From the NCBI GenBank assembly GCA_025267735.1, contig CM046295.1:18508938-18572937 (forward strand): DNA of 64,000 nucleotides, read 5' to 3'. The DNA comes from Mactra quadrangularis. Taxonomy: Eukaryota; Mollusca; Bivalvia; Venerida; Mactridae. The position numbers and the translations under genes were made by a program. The notes below the pieces were generated by a model. That model was not told where the DNA came from. It worked only from the letters and a program-made list of their open reading frames with translations, and ran no database searches. Shown piece by piece: positions 22,650 through 35,500 of the stretch (position 1 is its first letter; the number at the start of each line of letters is the position of its first letter).

Positions 22650-22904
22650 GTGATTACGACGCTAGGTTGCTAATGATTGGGAACCAAGTTTACATGTATG
22701 TCGGTTCAAAATATCGGTAGATAATACAGGGTCTGGTGAAAGAACCCTTCCAGAAACCATGGACCCTATATACAGGGTCCTCACCAAAACCTACCTCGTT
22801 GTTTCTTTGATCTAGGACCTTTTTATACTATCGAGCTCAGTGCTTAGGGGCCAGAAAAATGTGATTAATATAACTTATTACGAAATATTTGTTTGTTTTG
22901 TTTT

Positions 22905-23207
22905 TGTTTGGTTTAAAGCCGTAGCAACACAATGAACAGGTCATATAACGGCGGTCAATCAACCTACTCACTTCTCCTGGAAAGGCCAAATCTCTGGATT
23001 TAGCTGTTAACCAACTACTAAGCGCAAATTTTCGTCAGTGACTGACAACTGCCCTACATAATTAAAAATCATTGGTAGGAGGGAGAATGGCCGTAGAAAT
23101 AATTTTATGACAAAGCTCCACGAAAGTATGCCCCGCCCGGGAATCGAACCCTCGACCCCTCGATCAGTAGACTTGCGTGCTACCAACTTAGTTAGCCAGG
23201 CGGCTGT
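22905..23207 (-). mobile_element. tRNA-derived SINE, family B
   Basis: It reads inverted from the tail (AAAGCCGTAGCAACACAATG) through CCTGGAAAGGCCAAATCTCT to the head (CCCGGGAATCGAACC, GCTACCAACTTAGTTAGCC). It is essentially full length. Confidence 0.9.
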
Positions 23208-23377
23208 TATTACGAAATAAGGCTATAATGAATATGTACCAAAGAAAAACGAGTATGTATCAACAATATATTAGTATCCTAAAGAGTTTGGTGTTGAACT
23301 GGCTATCCCCGAATAGAAATTCGTTTCTCTCTCTTTCCCCAGGGCTTATGTGAAAAGGTTTATCCTAAATAACATGA

Positions 23378-23470
23378 CCCAACTCCACCAAAGTAATGCC
23401 TCTCCCGGGAATCGAACCTACGACCCCTCGATCAGTAGACTTGAGTGCTATCAACATAGCTAGCCTTGTG
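23378..23470 (-). mobile_element. Truncated SINE, family B (tRNA head only)
   Basis: CCCGGGAATCGAACCTACGA and CAGTAGACTTGAGTGCTATC match the head of the copy at 22905-23207, 200 bp away. The body is missing. Confidence 0.75.
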
Positions 23471-23494
23471 GGCAAAATAATTGCAAATACGTGC

Positions 23495-23769
23495 AGGGGC
23501 GGGTACAGGATTTTTCCAGGGGGGTCCGAACTTTTCTAAGGGGGGGGGTTCAAACTTTCGAACCACAACCACATTATACACATTTTGCAGAATAATACAA
23601 CGTATTGATAAATAAAAACTACATAATTAAATTAATTATATGTTAAGCACCGAGAAAAATTGCTTCATGCTACATAAAATCATAGTCAAGAAATACACTA
23701 ATGAACAGGTACATTTTCCAAATTCTAGGGGGGGGGTCCTGACCCCCCCTCTCCCGCTTGATCCGCCTA
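23495..23769 (+). mobile_element. GGGGCGG/CCGCCTATG element, copy 1
   Basis: It begins GCAGGGGCGGGTACAGGATT and ends CTTGATCCGCCTATG, with facing G-runs (GGGGGGGTTC) and C-runs (CTGACCCCCCCTC). Sub-terminal blocks TCGAACCACAACCAC, CAGAATAATACAAC and TCAAGAAATACACTAATG are shared with 41967-42214 (inverted) and 58263-58507. It is a non-autonomous element with no protein. Confidence 0.75.
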
Positions 23770-24229
23770 TGACGTGTTTGTATGTACGCCATTTCAAAAC
23801 AAGGACGGAAGCAAATTAATATTTGTAAACAGCTGAAGCAAGTCATGGCTTGTTTTATTAATTTTAGATAATGATAATGAAATGGAAAACGTCAATCTAT
23901 AAGGAGTGGAAAATTCATAAATAAAACCTGATTCATTATTTACGGTGTAAATCTAATTACATGTTTGATCCGGGTATCGCTGTTCAAGTGAGTGGCGCCC
24001 ACGAGCGCACGCCGCTTGCCATAACAGCGTTCTTTTTAAATCAAAACCTATTCAAATAAAATTAAACCTTGTAGTTTTATTATTTAATAAGTTAGAGGAA
24101 TATTTTATTAAGTTTATTCCTTATTTGAAGTCACAGAGTCGAGTGTTTGCAGTAAACGACGCTGTTTTATTCTAGAAATGTGAAATCAACACTGTCCGCC
24201 ATGTTGGTTATTTTTAGCTCGACTAAACG

Positions 24230-25600
24230 AAGTATATGGAGAGCTCTCCTACTCACACCGGCGTCGGTGACCGCGTCCAGAATTTTGATTAAAGATTTTG
24301 TGCAGTAGAATATTTTTGCTGTAACGTTTTTTTTCTTATGATATCAACTCTACACTTTAAAAATGTATTCCTTATTTTCAACCACATCTCATGTGACAAG
24401 GTTAACAACTCTATATGCAATATTTTTGAAATTATTTCCCATTGAGCGTAGAATTTTCTTTAAAAGTAGTATTTTTTTACTGGTAACCTTTTTATTTCTA
24501 AAGGTATCTACTTAAGGGTGTATCGGGATTTGAAATTGAAAAAAATCTATGAAGTGGGTGTGGTGACTAAACTATTAAAATATCCATTAATTCTAAAATA
24601 ATTTTTATATATTTTGTAAGTGATGCATTAAATGTATAGATGTGATAGCGAAAATAAAAGAAATCAACAAATAAGATATTTAGAAGGAAATGAAAACATT
24701 TAACCTCACCTTAGAATAGCCTTCCGAACGTCAATCCAAACACATATTTAAAGTTCTTTTTTCATAAATCCAAATGTTGATATAGGTTGTCTATGTAACA
24801 TGTTACAATGTCTTGGGGTAAATTACACAAAAAGTATTTCCCAAATGTAAATTTGATAATTCATCTCAACACAAACATTACCAAACATTACACGTTTTAA
24901 ATTACAGTTTACACACAAGTTCCCAGTGCAATTTTCTACTCATTTGTATGTTCTATGTGTGTAATAAGAAGGAAAAATTTATCGGGTTCCTGTGTGAAAT
25001 TGAAAATAAAATCATGTGTGAAGAGTGTTGTGATCAATTATCAAATTTACATTTTGGAAACACTTATTGTGTGATTCACCCTAGGACATTGTAAAATGTT
25101 ATATGGACATTCTATTACATCTTTTGGAATTATGAAAAAAGAACTTTAAATATGTGTTTGGACCGACGTTCGTAAGGCCATTTCCAGGTTAGGATAAATG
25201 TTTTCGTTTCTTTCTAAATGTCTTATTTGTTGAGTTCTTTATATTTTCACTATCTCATCTATACACTTCATGAATCACTTACAAAATAAATTAAAATTAT
25301 TTAGAATTTATGGATATTTTGATATAATTAGTTACCCCACCCACATGATAGATTTTTTTCAATTTCAACAAATGATAGATCCTTAAAACTTTAAATATAT
25401 GTTCATTATCATTACCCACACGACGTGTGATAAGATTCAAAACTCTGGCACACATTTGTTACAAAATTATCCCCCTTGAACTTACGTTATAAGGTGTTTA
25501 AAATGTTATATTTTTCTTTAACTTCTTTATTTCTAAGGTTTCTACTTCGAACTTAAAAATGTGTGTTACTTATTATGTTTTTGTTTGCACGAGCACCCAG
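24230..25600 (+). repeat. AGCTCGAC-type bivalve repeat, split by a foldback element
   Basis: The start TTTTAGCTCGACTAAACGAA, with GGAGAGCTCTCCTACTCAC and GGCGTCGGTG, is a repeat I recall as widespread in bivalves. Its body contains diverged sub-repeats (CATCTCATGTGACAAGGTTA against CACACGACGTGTGATAAGAT). The foldback element at 24530-25368 sits between two such sub-repeats, so it inserted later. Confidence 0.65.
24530..25368. mobile_element. Long foldback MITE, copy 1
   Basis: The termini TTGAAATTGAAAAAAATCT (24530) and AGATTTTTTTCAATTTCAA (end 25368) are perfect inverted repeats. Complementarity continues for about 330 bp per arm: for example AATAGCCTTCCGAACGTCAA faces TTGGACCGACGTTCGTAAGG. 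A short loop lies near 24935-24965. The element is 839 bp and non-coding. A second copy at 43477-45146 is interrupted by another element. Confidence 0.85.
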
Positions 25601-26053
25601 AATACACGGCGGCAATATCACGTGACTATGACATCACCAAATGATTCGGTTTCAAGAAGAAAACAGTAGAAAATTCCACCTCACCTCAGTTTTTAACAGT
25701 CTTAAATATTTTCTTATCATATTTTCATAATACCAAGTCAAGGCTAAGCAGAAACCTGTATACTTTTTATGCACATCTTATCTCTAACGCCAGTCTGATA
25801 CAAACAACGAACTGTAGAGCGCGCTGTCCGTGGACGGCTCTTGTTATCCGAGCCGTGGGAGTAAAACGGAACAGCAAACAGATGCGCGCGCATCATATTT
25901 CTTGAATCACAAGGTCTAATATACGATTATTGCCCAATTAACGTGGAACGCCTTTAGAACTATGAAAGTGTTGGTTAATCGAGACTCTATCGATATTTTC
26001 TCTTGATTTTTGATTCCAAGCAAAATAAAAAACGGTTGAAGGCGGAAAGGTTC

Positions 26054-26062
26054 TATAAAAAG
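26054..26062 (+). promoter_or_regulatory. TATA box of the secreted peptide precursor gene
   Basis: TATAAAAAG lies about 450 bp upstream of the start codon at 26508, with transcription expected to begin near 26085-26095. The 5' leader would be about 420 nt. Assigned from motif and position only. Confidence 0.5.
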
Positions 26063-26507
26063 AGGCAAACGGGCAGGTAGGTCTTTCATTTAAAATTCGT
26101 TTCGGTTGTGAAAAGTAACTCGATTTGTGTTTCAAGTATTTTAAGTTTTCGATAATATTTTTTACAGAATAAATAAACGTGTGTTTTTATCTTTATTAAT
26201 AATGACTAGGACTTGTTGACTATAGTTTTTTTAACTTGGAAAAAAATCGAATCGTTGTAAAATATGCTTTAAATCAGTTTTTTTACTTTAACGCGCTCTC
26301 TGAAGAACTCCCGACAACAAAATTGAAAATTTTCCACTGATTAACGCAGCTTAGAAGAAGTTTGAAACAAACAAGTTAGAAGTTTTTTATAATCAACGAT
26401 TTTGTTTGACGTTATTTTTTATAGAGAAAAAAGGCTTGACAGTTTTTTGACTGGGAAAGAAAGAAACAGGTTTTTAGAAGATATTTTATAAATTCTAAAC
26501 AGGCGTA

Positions 26508-29500
26508 ATGAAGGTTGTTAGAAATATAGCCATTCTACACATAGTGATTATTTTTACAGGTAAGAGAAAAACATATTTATTTAATTTACATTTTTGTATT
26601 TTGGTTGGAGTTCTTAGAATTTTGGACAAACCTTAATTGGGACAGTCAACGTATATGTTCTAAATTCGGTTATAGTTTACTTATTTTTTCAGCCATTTAG
26701 ACACTTGCTTTTTCAACGTTCGAAATATTTCGTAATAAATATAATTATTTTATTGTCCGGTGTATGTATTAACAACATGCTGTCTTCCAAAACTTGCTGT
26801 TGTTTTTACTTGGGTTTAATTAGGGGCTGTTCGGACTATATATACCTTTTGTAGTTCTTGTCTAACCAAATAGCCACATATTTCCTTTTTACGATTTTGT
26901 ATTTTGGTCGAAGTACCTTAAATTAATGACAAGCCAGTATAGAAACTGTCGACGTGCATGGTAAAAACGTTCAAATTGTATTAACATTAATTTTGTTAAA
27001 AACGTTGAATCCTCAACCGGAAATGACATCCATCTATCTCTCTATTTTATTTAATTATATTTTTTTTAATTACGGTTTTATCAGCTTGTCCAATTTCATT
27101 ATTTATTGTTGTTATTAATGATTTTATACGGGTCCGTTAATAAAATATTTAAACTTTATATTTAGTTATATGATTTTATTTAATCTGTTTCTATCAACAT
27201 AACGCCCATACAAACTTTCATCCAATATTTTAATGTTGTTTTATCGTTCAATTAGGGCCCGTTCAAACAACATTTACTTTTTTATACAGTAATTGTATTA
27301 TGCCTTATTTATCAATTCACAAAATGAATTAGAAATTTTGTTGCTATTCACAATGTTCAAACCATCCTTTTTTCATTTTTATGTTTAGTAAATTTTAAGA
27401 AAATAAACGATTGTTAAGATTTTATGCATTAATTGTCAATTAGGGTCCGAGTTTTAAGAAAAAAGACTTCTTGGTATAAGATTTGTCTAAAAATATTCAG
27501 GATTTGAACTAAGGACTCTAGCTTTGTGCATTGTTTGAAAATGCTATCGTATAAATTCCATATGATTGTCAGATTTTTTAGAGAGCTCTTGCTCGTCGAA
27601 TAACAATTTCAGTGAACTTAACAAAGGAATACATATGCAGTTATTAAGTTCAAAGGTCCCAATAAACGGACAGACTCCATTGGACGTTTTTATTGGGGGG
27701 GGGGGGGGATTAACGCCGTAGCTACAAATTATATAGTTCATAAAACGGCGGTCAGTCCACCTTCTCACTGTTCCTGGAAAGGCTAAATCTCTGGATTAAA
27801 CTGTTGACCAACTACTGAGCGCATACTTTCGTCAATGACTGTCAACTGCCCTACATAATTAAGAATCGTTGGGTAGGAGAGAGAATGGTCGTAGAAATAA
27901 TTTCATGACCAAACTCCGCGAAAATATGCCCCGCTCAGGAATCGACCCCACGACTCATCGATCAGTAGACTTGCGTGCTACCAACTGAGCTAGCCGAGCG
28001 GCTTTCAATGGACGTACAAAGTACATTTGTCATATTTTACAAACATCAAAATTTTCATTTAAAAATCTGAAAGCTTTACAAATATTGATATATTTAAAAA
28101 GCTTGCAAGCAAACATATCAGGAAAGTCATAAACACATGCAGATCTTCCTTACAGAAAAAGCAAAGCGGAATATTTATTTAAGATTGTTTATCGTTTGTT
28201 TAAAGGGACACCACAAACAAAAGCATGCAATGTCGACAAGACCTATCCTTTAGCACATTAGTTGAGACAAATTATTTCTTCTTATAAGAACACACAGTTG
28301 TTAATTACTACTTTATATTCTTGTACATCTTATGTAGAATTTGACCCTGGCAGCACAGCTTGAATTCAGACAGTAGATCTAAATAATTTTATTTCTTTCA
28401 TATTTTACGGTGAAGTGTGGTGTTCTTCAATGCAAATATACGATGAAAATATAAGATTTTATAGTGTCGTTGTAGTGAAAATATATACTCTCATATTTTT
28501 CATTGTTAAAATTACGACATTTTAGAAGATTGATAAAGTCATCTTAGAGAAGAGATGACGTCACTTTATATTTGTGTAAAATACTTCTGACAACATGAGT
28601 GGTACACAATATTCGTCAATTTTGGAATAAGGTTTTTGAAGGGCTATGTCACTCGTGAAAATGTGTTGATTTTTAACTCACTTATTGATACTGCAATGTT
28701 TTGTTTAAAGGGGCCCGTCCCCCTCCATAAGGATGCATTATATCAAACCCCGTAAAGTTCTAGGTTCGCATTCCTTACTTTTAACGAATTAAATATCATC
28801 ACATATAGACATCACGCACTTAACGCTTCCAATCGTAAATTTATTTAAAAATTGAACTCGAGCTTTCAAAAACCCCACATGAGTCATTTGATCGATGTCA
28901 GTCATTTTCATTTGGATCATATTGCAAAAATATCTACTTATCTCCAAAAACGAGTTGTCTTCGACATACGAATTGATGACTTTGTCAATTTCTATTACAT
29001 TTACAATTCCTTTTCGAGAAACGTTGCCGCGAAAGACACTTTTTATACGCATTTTGTATCATTTTATTCACACTCAATTATGCTTCACGTCTAATCCACA
29101 ATACATATTAATTAAAAATGTGTCTTAATGCAAACTAAAGATGCTGTTAGTTGACAAAGGCGTTCATTTTTGTCAAGAACCGTTTTTAGAAGTCTGATAT
29201 GAAATTAAACTGCTTTACGGAGATATGGGAGGGTAGAAAAAAAAAGTAGAAATTCGTCGAGTTGATCCATATTGCCATTCGGAACTACATCGGTGATCTT
29301 CTACGCAGACAAACCTCGAATATCATAAGGTGAAAAAATAGAACTAGGAATTTTGGTTTCTGTGGTAATATAGTCTGAACAACACAGAAGTATAACGTGT
29401 GAGACTTGTACAGATGAAATGATGTGATAAAGCGTGTAACTATGTCCTTATTAAATGTTGACATGAAAATGACAGTCGCCGGACCTTATAACCTGGTTGT

Positions 29501-32500
29501 ATTTCTACTACGTTTAAATCCCGAGGTATATCTTCGTAGATGATCGCCGACGTTGTTCCGAATGCGGAATGGTGTCTCGTCCTGCGCAAACAAATACATT
29601 TTCACCCTAGACTACTTTTGTTGCGTACAGCGATACAAAACTGAAAACGACCAGGTAAAATTTGTGAAATTTGACGATACATCAGTTTAATTTCACTAAT
29701 TTGGAAGCGATATTTGCTCAAAAATTTAGGCGGAGTAAATGTACTAAAACCGTGCTTTTATAATATTCATGACGCAAACATTGTGCTCAGTGACTTGTTT
29801 ACGTCATCTACATGTATGACGTAATTAGCACTCAACTGTCCAATCACAGCATGCAAAACTAAATCTAAAAATAGAAATTACGATGCTTTTCATTATGTTT
29901 CGTCTTGATGACAGCTACAGATTGATTGGTCGACACAAAGGTCACCTGAACATGACCCAGTGTGCAATGTCGGGAGGTCCTAAGACAGCGGATATCCGTT
30001 ATGAAATTCGGAGCCCCACGGCAATCTCCGACAAAGATATGTTCAGTTCATTTGAGTAGAAAATCGCCGTTGAGTTGCGAATGGCAATATTAATGACAAT
30101 AAAGATATATTCATTAATTGTCATTGGGAACGCATCGGTCATAATTTACAATGAAAACTTATCGGTGCATTTTATTCACACGTCGTAAAATTCACAATTA
30201 AAAAAGTTGGTCCCACGCAATGTGTTCGTACATGCTTGGAGTCCCATGATGGATGGCTCTGCGTGTTTTGATCAGTTTTTGTTTTTTAGAATTTATATTC
30301 CAGGCCTCAAAGGATTTCGAGAATAATGAAACAATACAAATGACTGTTTAGTGTGTACAAGTTACAATAAAATGCATCGTAAAACAATTTTCATGTTTTT
30401 TGTGAAAGTGAGTTGACTTCCGACAAACATATTTTTAATGACTATGGCGACCATAAATGGCTTTTCGATGACTAAAAGATTTTATATTGGTGATTGAAAA
30501 GGAGTGTTTTTTATGGGGGGCGTAGAAACTTGTGTTTTATTGATAATACGGATCCCGGGGCCCCTAAATTACATGATGAAAACGACATGATACGATTTTG
30601 TTTTCAATATCGTACGATCTTTAATAAGGCGATCACTCCCACTGCCATTGACAAAAACGTTGGAATGATTAATAAGTAGGGGTGTAACAATACGGTAAAA
30701 ACCGTATTGCAATATATTGCAATATGCAGAACTCGTATTGCAATATATTGCAATACGTACCGGTTTTTCGCTTAGACATGCAAAGCATTTATTAATGCAT
30801 GGACCTCGTCCTAATTGGATCAGCATAGCACGCATATGGGTATTTTCAATTGATTTCTTATCCAAATGTTTGAATTACAAATGTAAAATTGTCTATATGT
30901 TAGAAAAATGCGTGGTTTGAAACAGACTCTTGAAAATATTTTTCTTTCAATTGACTAAATGTTTAACCTTTAAAAGCACAATAAGAGTGTTTCAAGTATT
31001 CACTTCATTTTAACATTTGTTTAAACATTTAACTATCAGATTCTGATAAAAACAAGCAGTATGACACTTAACTACAAAAAACGGTTCAATGAAAAACGAA
31101 CCGGTTAAAAACCGTTAGAACTCATATTGCAATATTAACCGGTATATCGGTTAACCGTTACACCCCTATTAATAAGTTTTTAGAACTTGTTTCACAATCG
31201 AGCTAAAATAAAATTTGTATAAGCCTAACTTAGTTACGACAAGTGCTAAAAGTTACTATATGAAACTCGCTGCAAAACATAACCCCCAAAACATAAGTAA
31301 AATATACTCAAAATTAGAATGTGCAATACAAACTTCCCACGGAATACACAATGCATTTTAGAAATGTCTGCCTATATAAATATAACATAACATCTATTTT
31401 AACGCTTATATCTGTTACTTTAAATGAATATTGGCATTACTTTTCAAATTTGGAATATTTTCAGAGCATGCTGTTTCCAGTCCCAAAACGTAAACGAGTA
31501 AAATATATATTGTTCTTAAATTGAACAACTAAATAAGCCAATTAAAGACATCACTCCGGGGAATACTTTAAAATACATTGATGATTAAAAAGTTTTTCAT
31601 GTATGCACGTGATATTTTGTTTAGCTCAAGTATACTAAGTTTAACGCCATGTCAACACAATTTACACTATTTTACGGCGACTAGCACACCTAACTTAGCT
31701 TTTCTGGACCCCTCGTTCGTAACCAGTTTTCACCTTCTCTTTCAAAGGGCCGGAAACTTCTCCATATACATAGACCGTAATGATGAAAGAAAATTGACAT
31801 TATTGTCAAGTTTTCATGGAAGAGTATACTTATCGACTTTAGCATTTATTATCTTTATATAAACGACCCAGTGGTTCTTTTAACAAAAAAAACTTACGAT
31901 AAAAATTATCGTACGTCAAAAACAAGAAACATTCATAATACGGTCTTTTTTGGCCAATCAATTCCCAAATATTATTGAATTATGTAGAATATTGTATACC
32001 TTTTGAATATCATATCACATTTATGTTTGTTATCTACAAAATTCATGAAATTGACTTACGATAACTTTTTTCGTAAGATTGTTTGTAAAAAGGGCCACAG
32101 GTCTGTAGTGCAGTTGGTAGACCCCGGAATTTCTAATCTACATAATTTAGTCTTCCAAAGGGGATACGGGTTTAAAATCCCATACAGGGAGCTTCAATTT
32201 TTTATCCAATTCTCTAAACCGGGCAAACAGGTATGGTAGAGCAAATGGTATTGGTTTAAAATATAGGTTAAAAGTTAGCCGAGACAGCTGCGCCGAAAAA
32301 ACGCCAAATAATTCGACTTTGTTAACAACCATAGGTTTTGTAAAATCCCTGATGTCATCCAAATTTTCTGTTATTGACCTAAGCTCCACTCTTTCAGCCT
32401 TGTGTCTGCAGTAATTTCACAAACTTTGTCCATTACTGTCAAAAACCCTTTTTATTGTGCAACAAATTTAGCAATTGGCTGTAAAATTTAATTTGTCAAT

Positions 32501-35500
32501 GGACGACAACGACGCGCATAAAAATTTAAGTCGTAAATGTTTTATTTGTGTTGTGTAAAAAGCGCGGGACTATAAAAAGGCGCTTTTCGCGAAATCTCGT
32601 TTTCAGGAATGTTTGCGTTATTTTTTTGGTCACATGCTGTTGAAAATGCTCAGGAAAACTAATTTTTTAATTTAAGTTCAATTTAGTTTAACGAATGCAG
32701 ATTAACTTCAATTGAAATTTCTGTTGGAGTGACAAAACAAAAGAAACCACAGCCAACTTTTGTTCGTGTTTTTTTTTTTTGCTTTCATCTCTTTATTGCT
32801 TGTTTTTTTATGCATCGAGTGCAAACATTGATTTTTGAAACTAACAAAAGCGACAGCATTTTGTCTTGAAGTCCGTTTGCAAAAGAAAGCAAAGAGAAAA
32901 CATTGTTGTTTTTGTAGCGACGATGATAAAATCAATGATAAAATGACGATAATAAAACCTATGTTTACTTTTGATTACGTCATCAAATCTCTATTGTATC
33001 AAAATCAATGACGTCACGTGGTTAATAAAAATGGCGGCGCATATTTCTCGCAGTTATTTAAAAATTCAATAAACTTAAGGCTTGTGACTTTTTGCGATTT
33101 AATAATTACATGTACAATGTAGTCTAACATGGCGTATTTCGATCACGTGATTTTTTTTTTCAAAATGGCGACAGGAAACAAACTTGCATCTCGATATAAT
33201 TTGATTGTCTGACGCCTCAACTAAAATGCAGTCGATATTGTTTGTGTCATTACACCTCACGTGACGTCATAACCTCCGCTGTGACTGAATCCATGGCATT
33301 TGGAACAACCTCGGCAATCATCTACGAAGATATACGAAGATATAAGATTTATCTGCGTAGAAGATCGCCGAGGTAGTTCCGAACGAATCCATGGATCGAC
33401 AGACGAAAGAATTTAAGAAAATCCACGGCGTAAGCAATCATAGTTTAGTCACCACAGACGAAAATACTCCATCACGAAATATAATTTTTGTGGTTGCCAG
33501 GCGACAGTGCAAATTCACGCAAACGCTGTAATCACGATCGACGGGACGCTTATTGTAAAACGAACACTTATAACCAGAAAGCGTTCATGCAAACACCCAC
33601 TATGTCGTAAAATTATTTGTTTTATTATTGTTTTTATGACTTAGAGTTTATTGTCATATTCAAAGAAATATATAATATACAGTAAAGTTCATCTGTAAGG
33701 ATAATCAAAAAATCGATGGGTTTTATGACGGTATAGTTTTGATATAGGGTCTCTTTTCCTTCTCTAATTATTTATCATTTTGGACTCAAAAATGGCATAT
33801 ATCGCATGATGTTATCACATTATAAATCAGGAGGTCTGAGTAGTGGATTGGTCTTAATATAGGGACCCTTTTCTAGTAAAATTAAGCTTTTAAGTCCTAA
33901 AAAAGGTCCAATTGCATGATTTTGGAATAACTCAGGTAGCCCTTATAGCTGAAGGGTTTTCATTTAGGGGTCATTTTTCTTCTCAAATTAAGCATTTAGG
34001 ACTAAGAATCGTTTAAAATTGCAAGATTTTGCAATAACCGAATTGACCGTTATTGTATAAGCAATTGTGACTAATGTTAAGGAATAATTTTACTTAAGCA
34101 GAATGCATACTACTCCCCAGATTAGAAGGAAATAAAGGAATCTATCTATCGGTGCGCTGTATTCTTAAAACTGAACAAAATTTATGGGGTGAAGATAAAC
34201 TACTAGTTTAGTTATAAGCAAGCTCCATTACCAGACCAACACAGCGTGTTCGAGGCCAAAGAACAAGGGAAACAATAATTCACTATTTATCACCGGCCAT
34301 ATTGATTCTTAATATATAAGAAAAAAATTCACTTCACTCCTACGCAGGCTGTATGGTTTGCAATAAATTAAAATAAAAAAGGAGCGCGTGCGGTCATATT
34401 TACTTTCATTCATAGTCATGGGGCGTTAATGAATCCAAAAGGCACGAGCATAATAATTATCCAAGAACCAAAGCGTGAACAATTTACATTAATGCTTGGC
34501 AGTCCGTGGACAATTAATTAAACCAACTTCAAAGCGTCGAGGATGAATTATTAGCAATATTTACTTGTTAAACGCTCAGACGCAAAACAATTAATTTGGT
34601 GAGAAAAACTTGTATTGATGTAAGAATGCGACAGGCCGACATATTCCATGTCATTCTTGACTTTTCTGAAGTTAGGAAGACGCCATGTCGTCAAACACGC
34701 AATCGACCGATCTTGAACTACGGGAAATATTGAATAAGTCTGTAATTAATTAAATCTAGATACTTGCGTCTTTAATAAATATCACATTAAATATCTGCTC
34801 AGGGCCTTCGATTTTCTGCTTGCCTGCTAAATACCATACAGCGTTCAATTATATTTTACCGCACGTGATTGCCAACAAGTGGTTTATTTCCGATGATTTT
34901 ACGACATTCAAGCGTAGTAATTTGCGACAATATGCACAGATTGGTTTCCGGCACCACGTGACTTTTACAACAGTCATGGGATTTCCTGTCAAGACGCCCA
35001 GCTGTTGTCCGTTCATATGTAAAGAAACTTTAACCAATTTGGCCATTTAAGTTGTTATAATTCGTATTTTACGACTTTGCTACGAAAATGCCTTATGATT
35101 TACGACACAAAATCTTTGATTTTATGAGGGTCCGTCCGCTCCACTAGGATTCATTATGTGCAGACCCAAGGATGCGACTCTTATCTTTTTAAATGATTGA
35201 TTTTTTAGTCTAAATTTAGTCAGATATTGAAACATTCCTAATATAATTCATATCAGGATAGTTTCTTATTTACCAAAATGTGTTTTGTTATTGCCATTGG
35301 TAGTTTATCTCCTTATTGATAATGCCTCAGTCCCATAAAAGTGTGGCTTGTTGCGGACGAGTACGTGCAGACAGCCGTATGCCGTGGGAAGCCTTGTGTA
35401 TTACGGTGTTATGGCACAAAACAACACACCCGTACGTACGTAGCCGTAGCTGAAAGATATGCAAAAACAGAATTGTGCACTAGGCACATATATAGGCGTT

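Noticed and set aside
34820..35050. Frame open on both strands in the first intron
   Set aside because: Neither strand shows acceptor/donor sites in phase with the neighbouring exons, and the products resemble nothing known to me.
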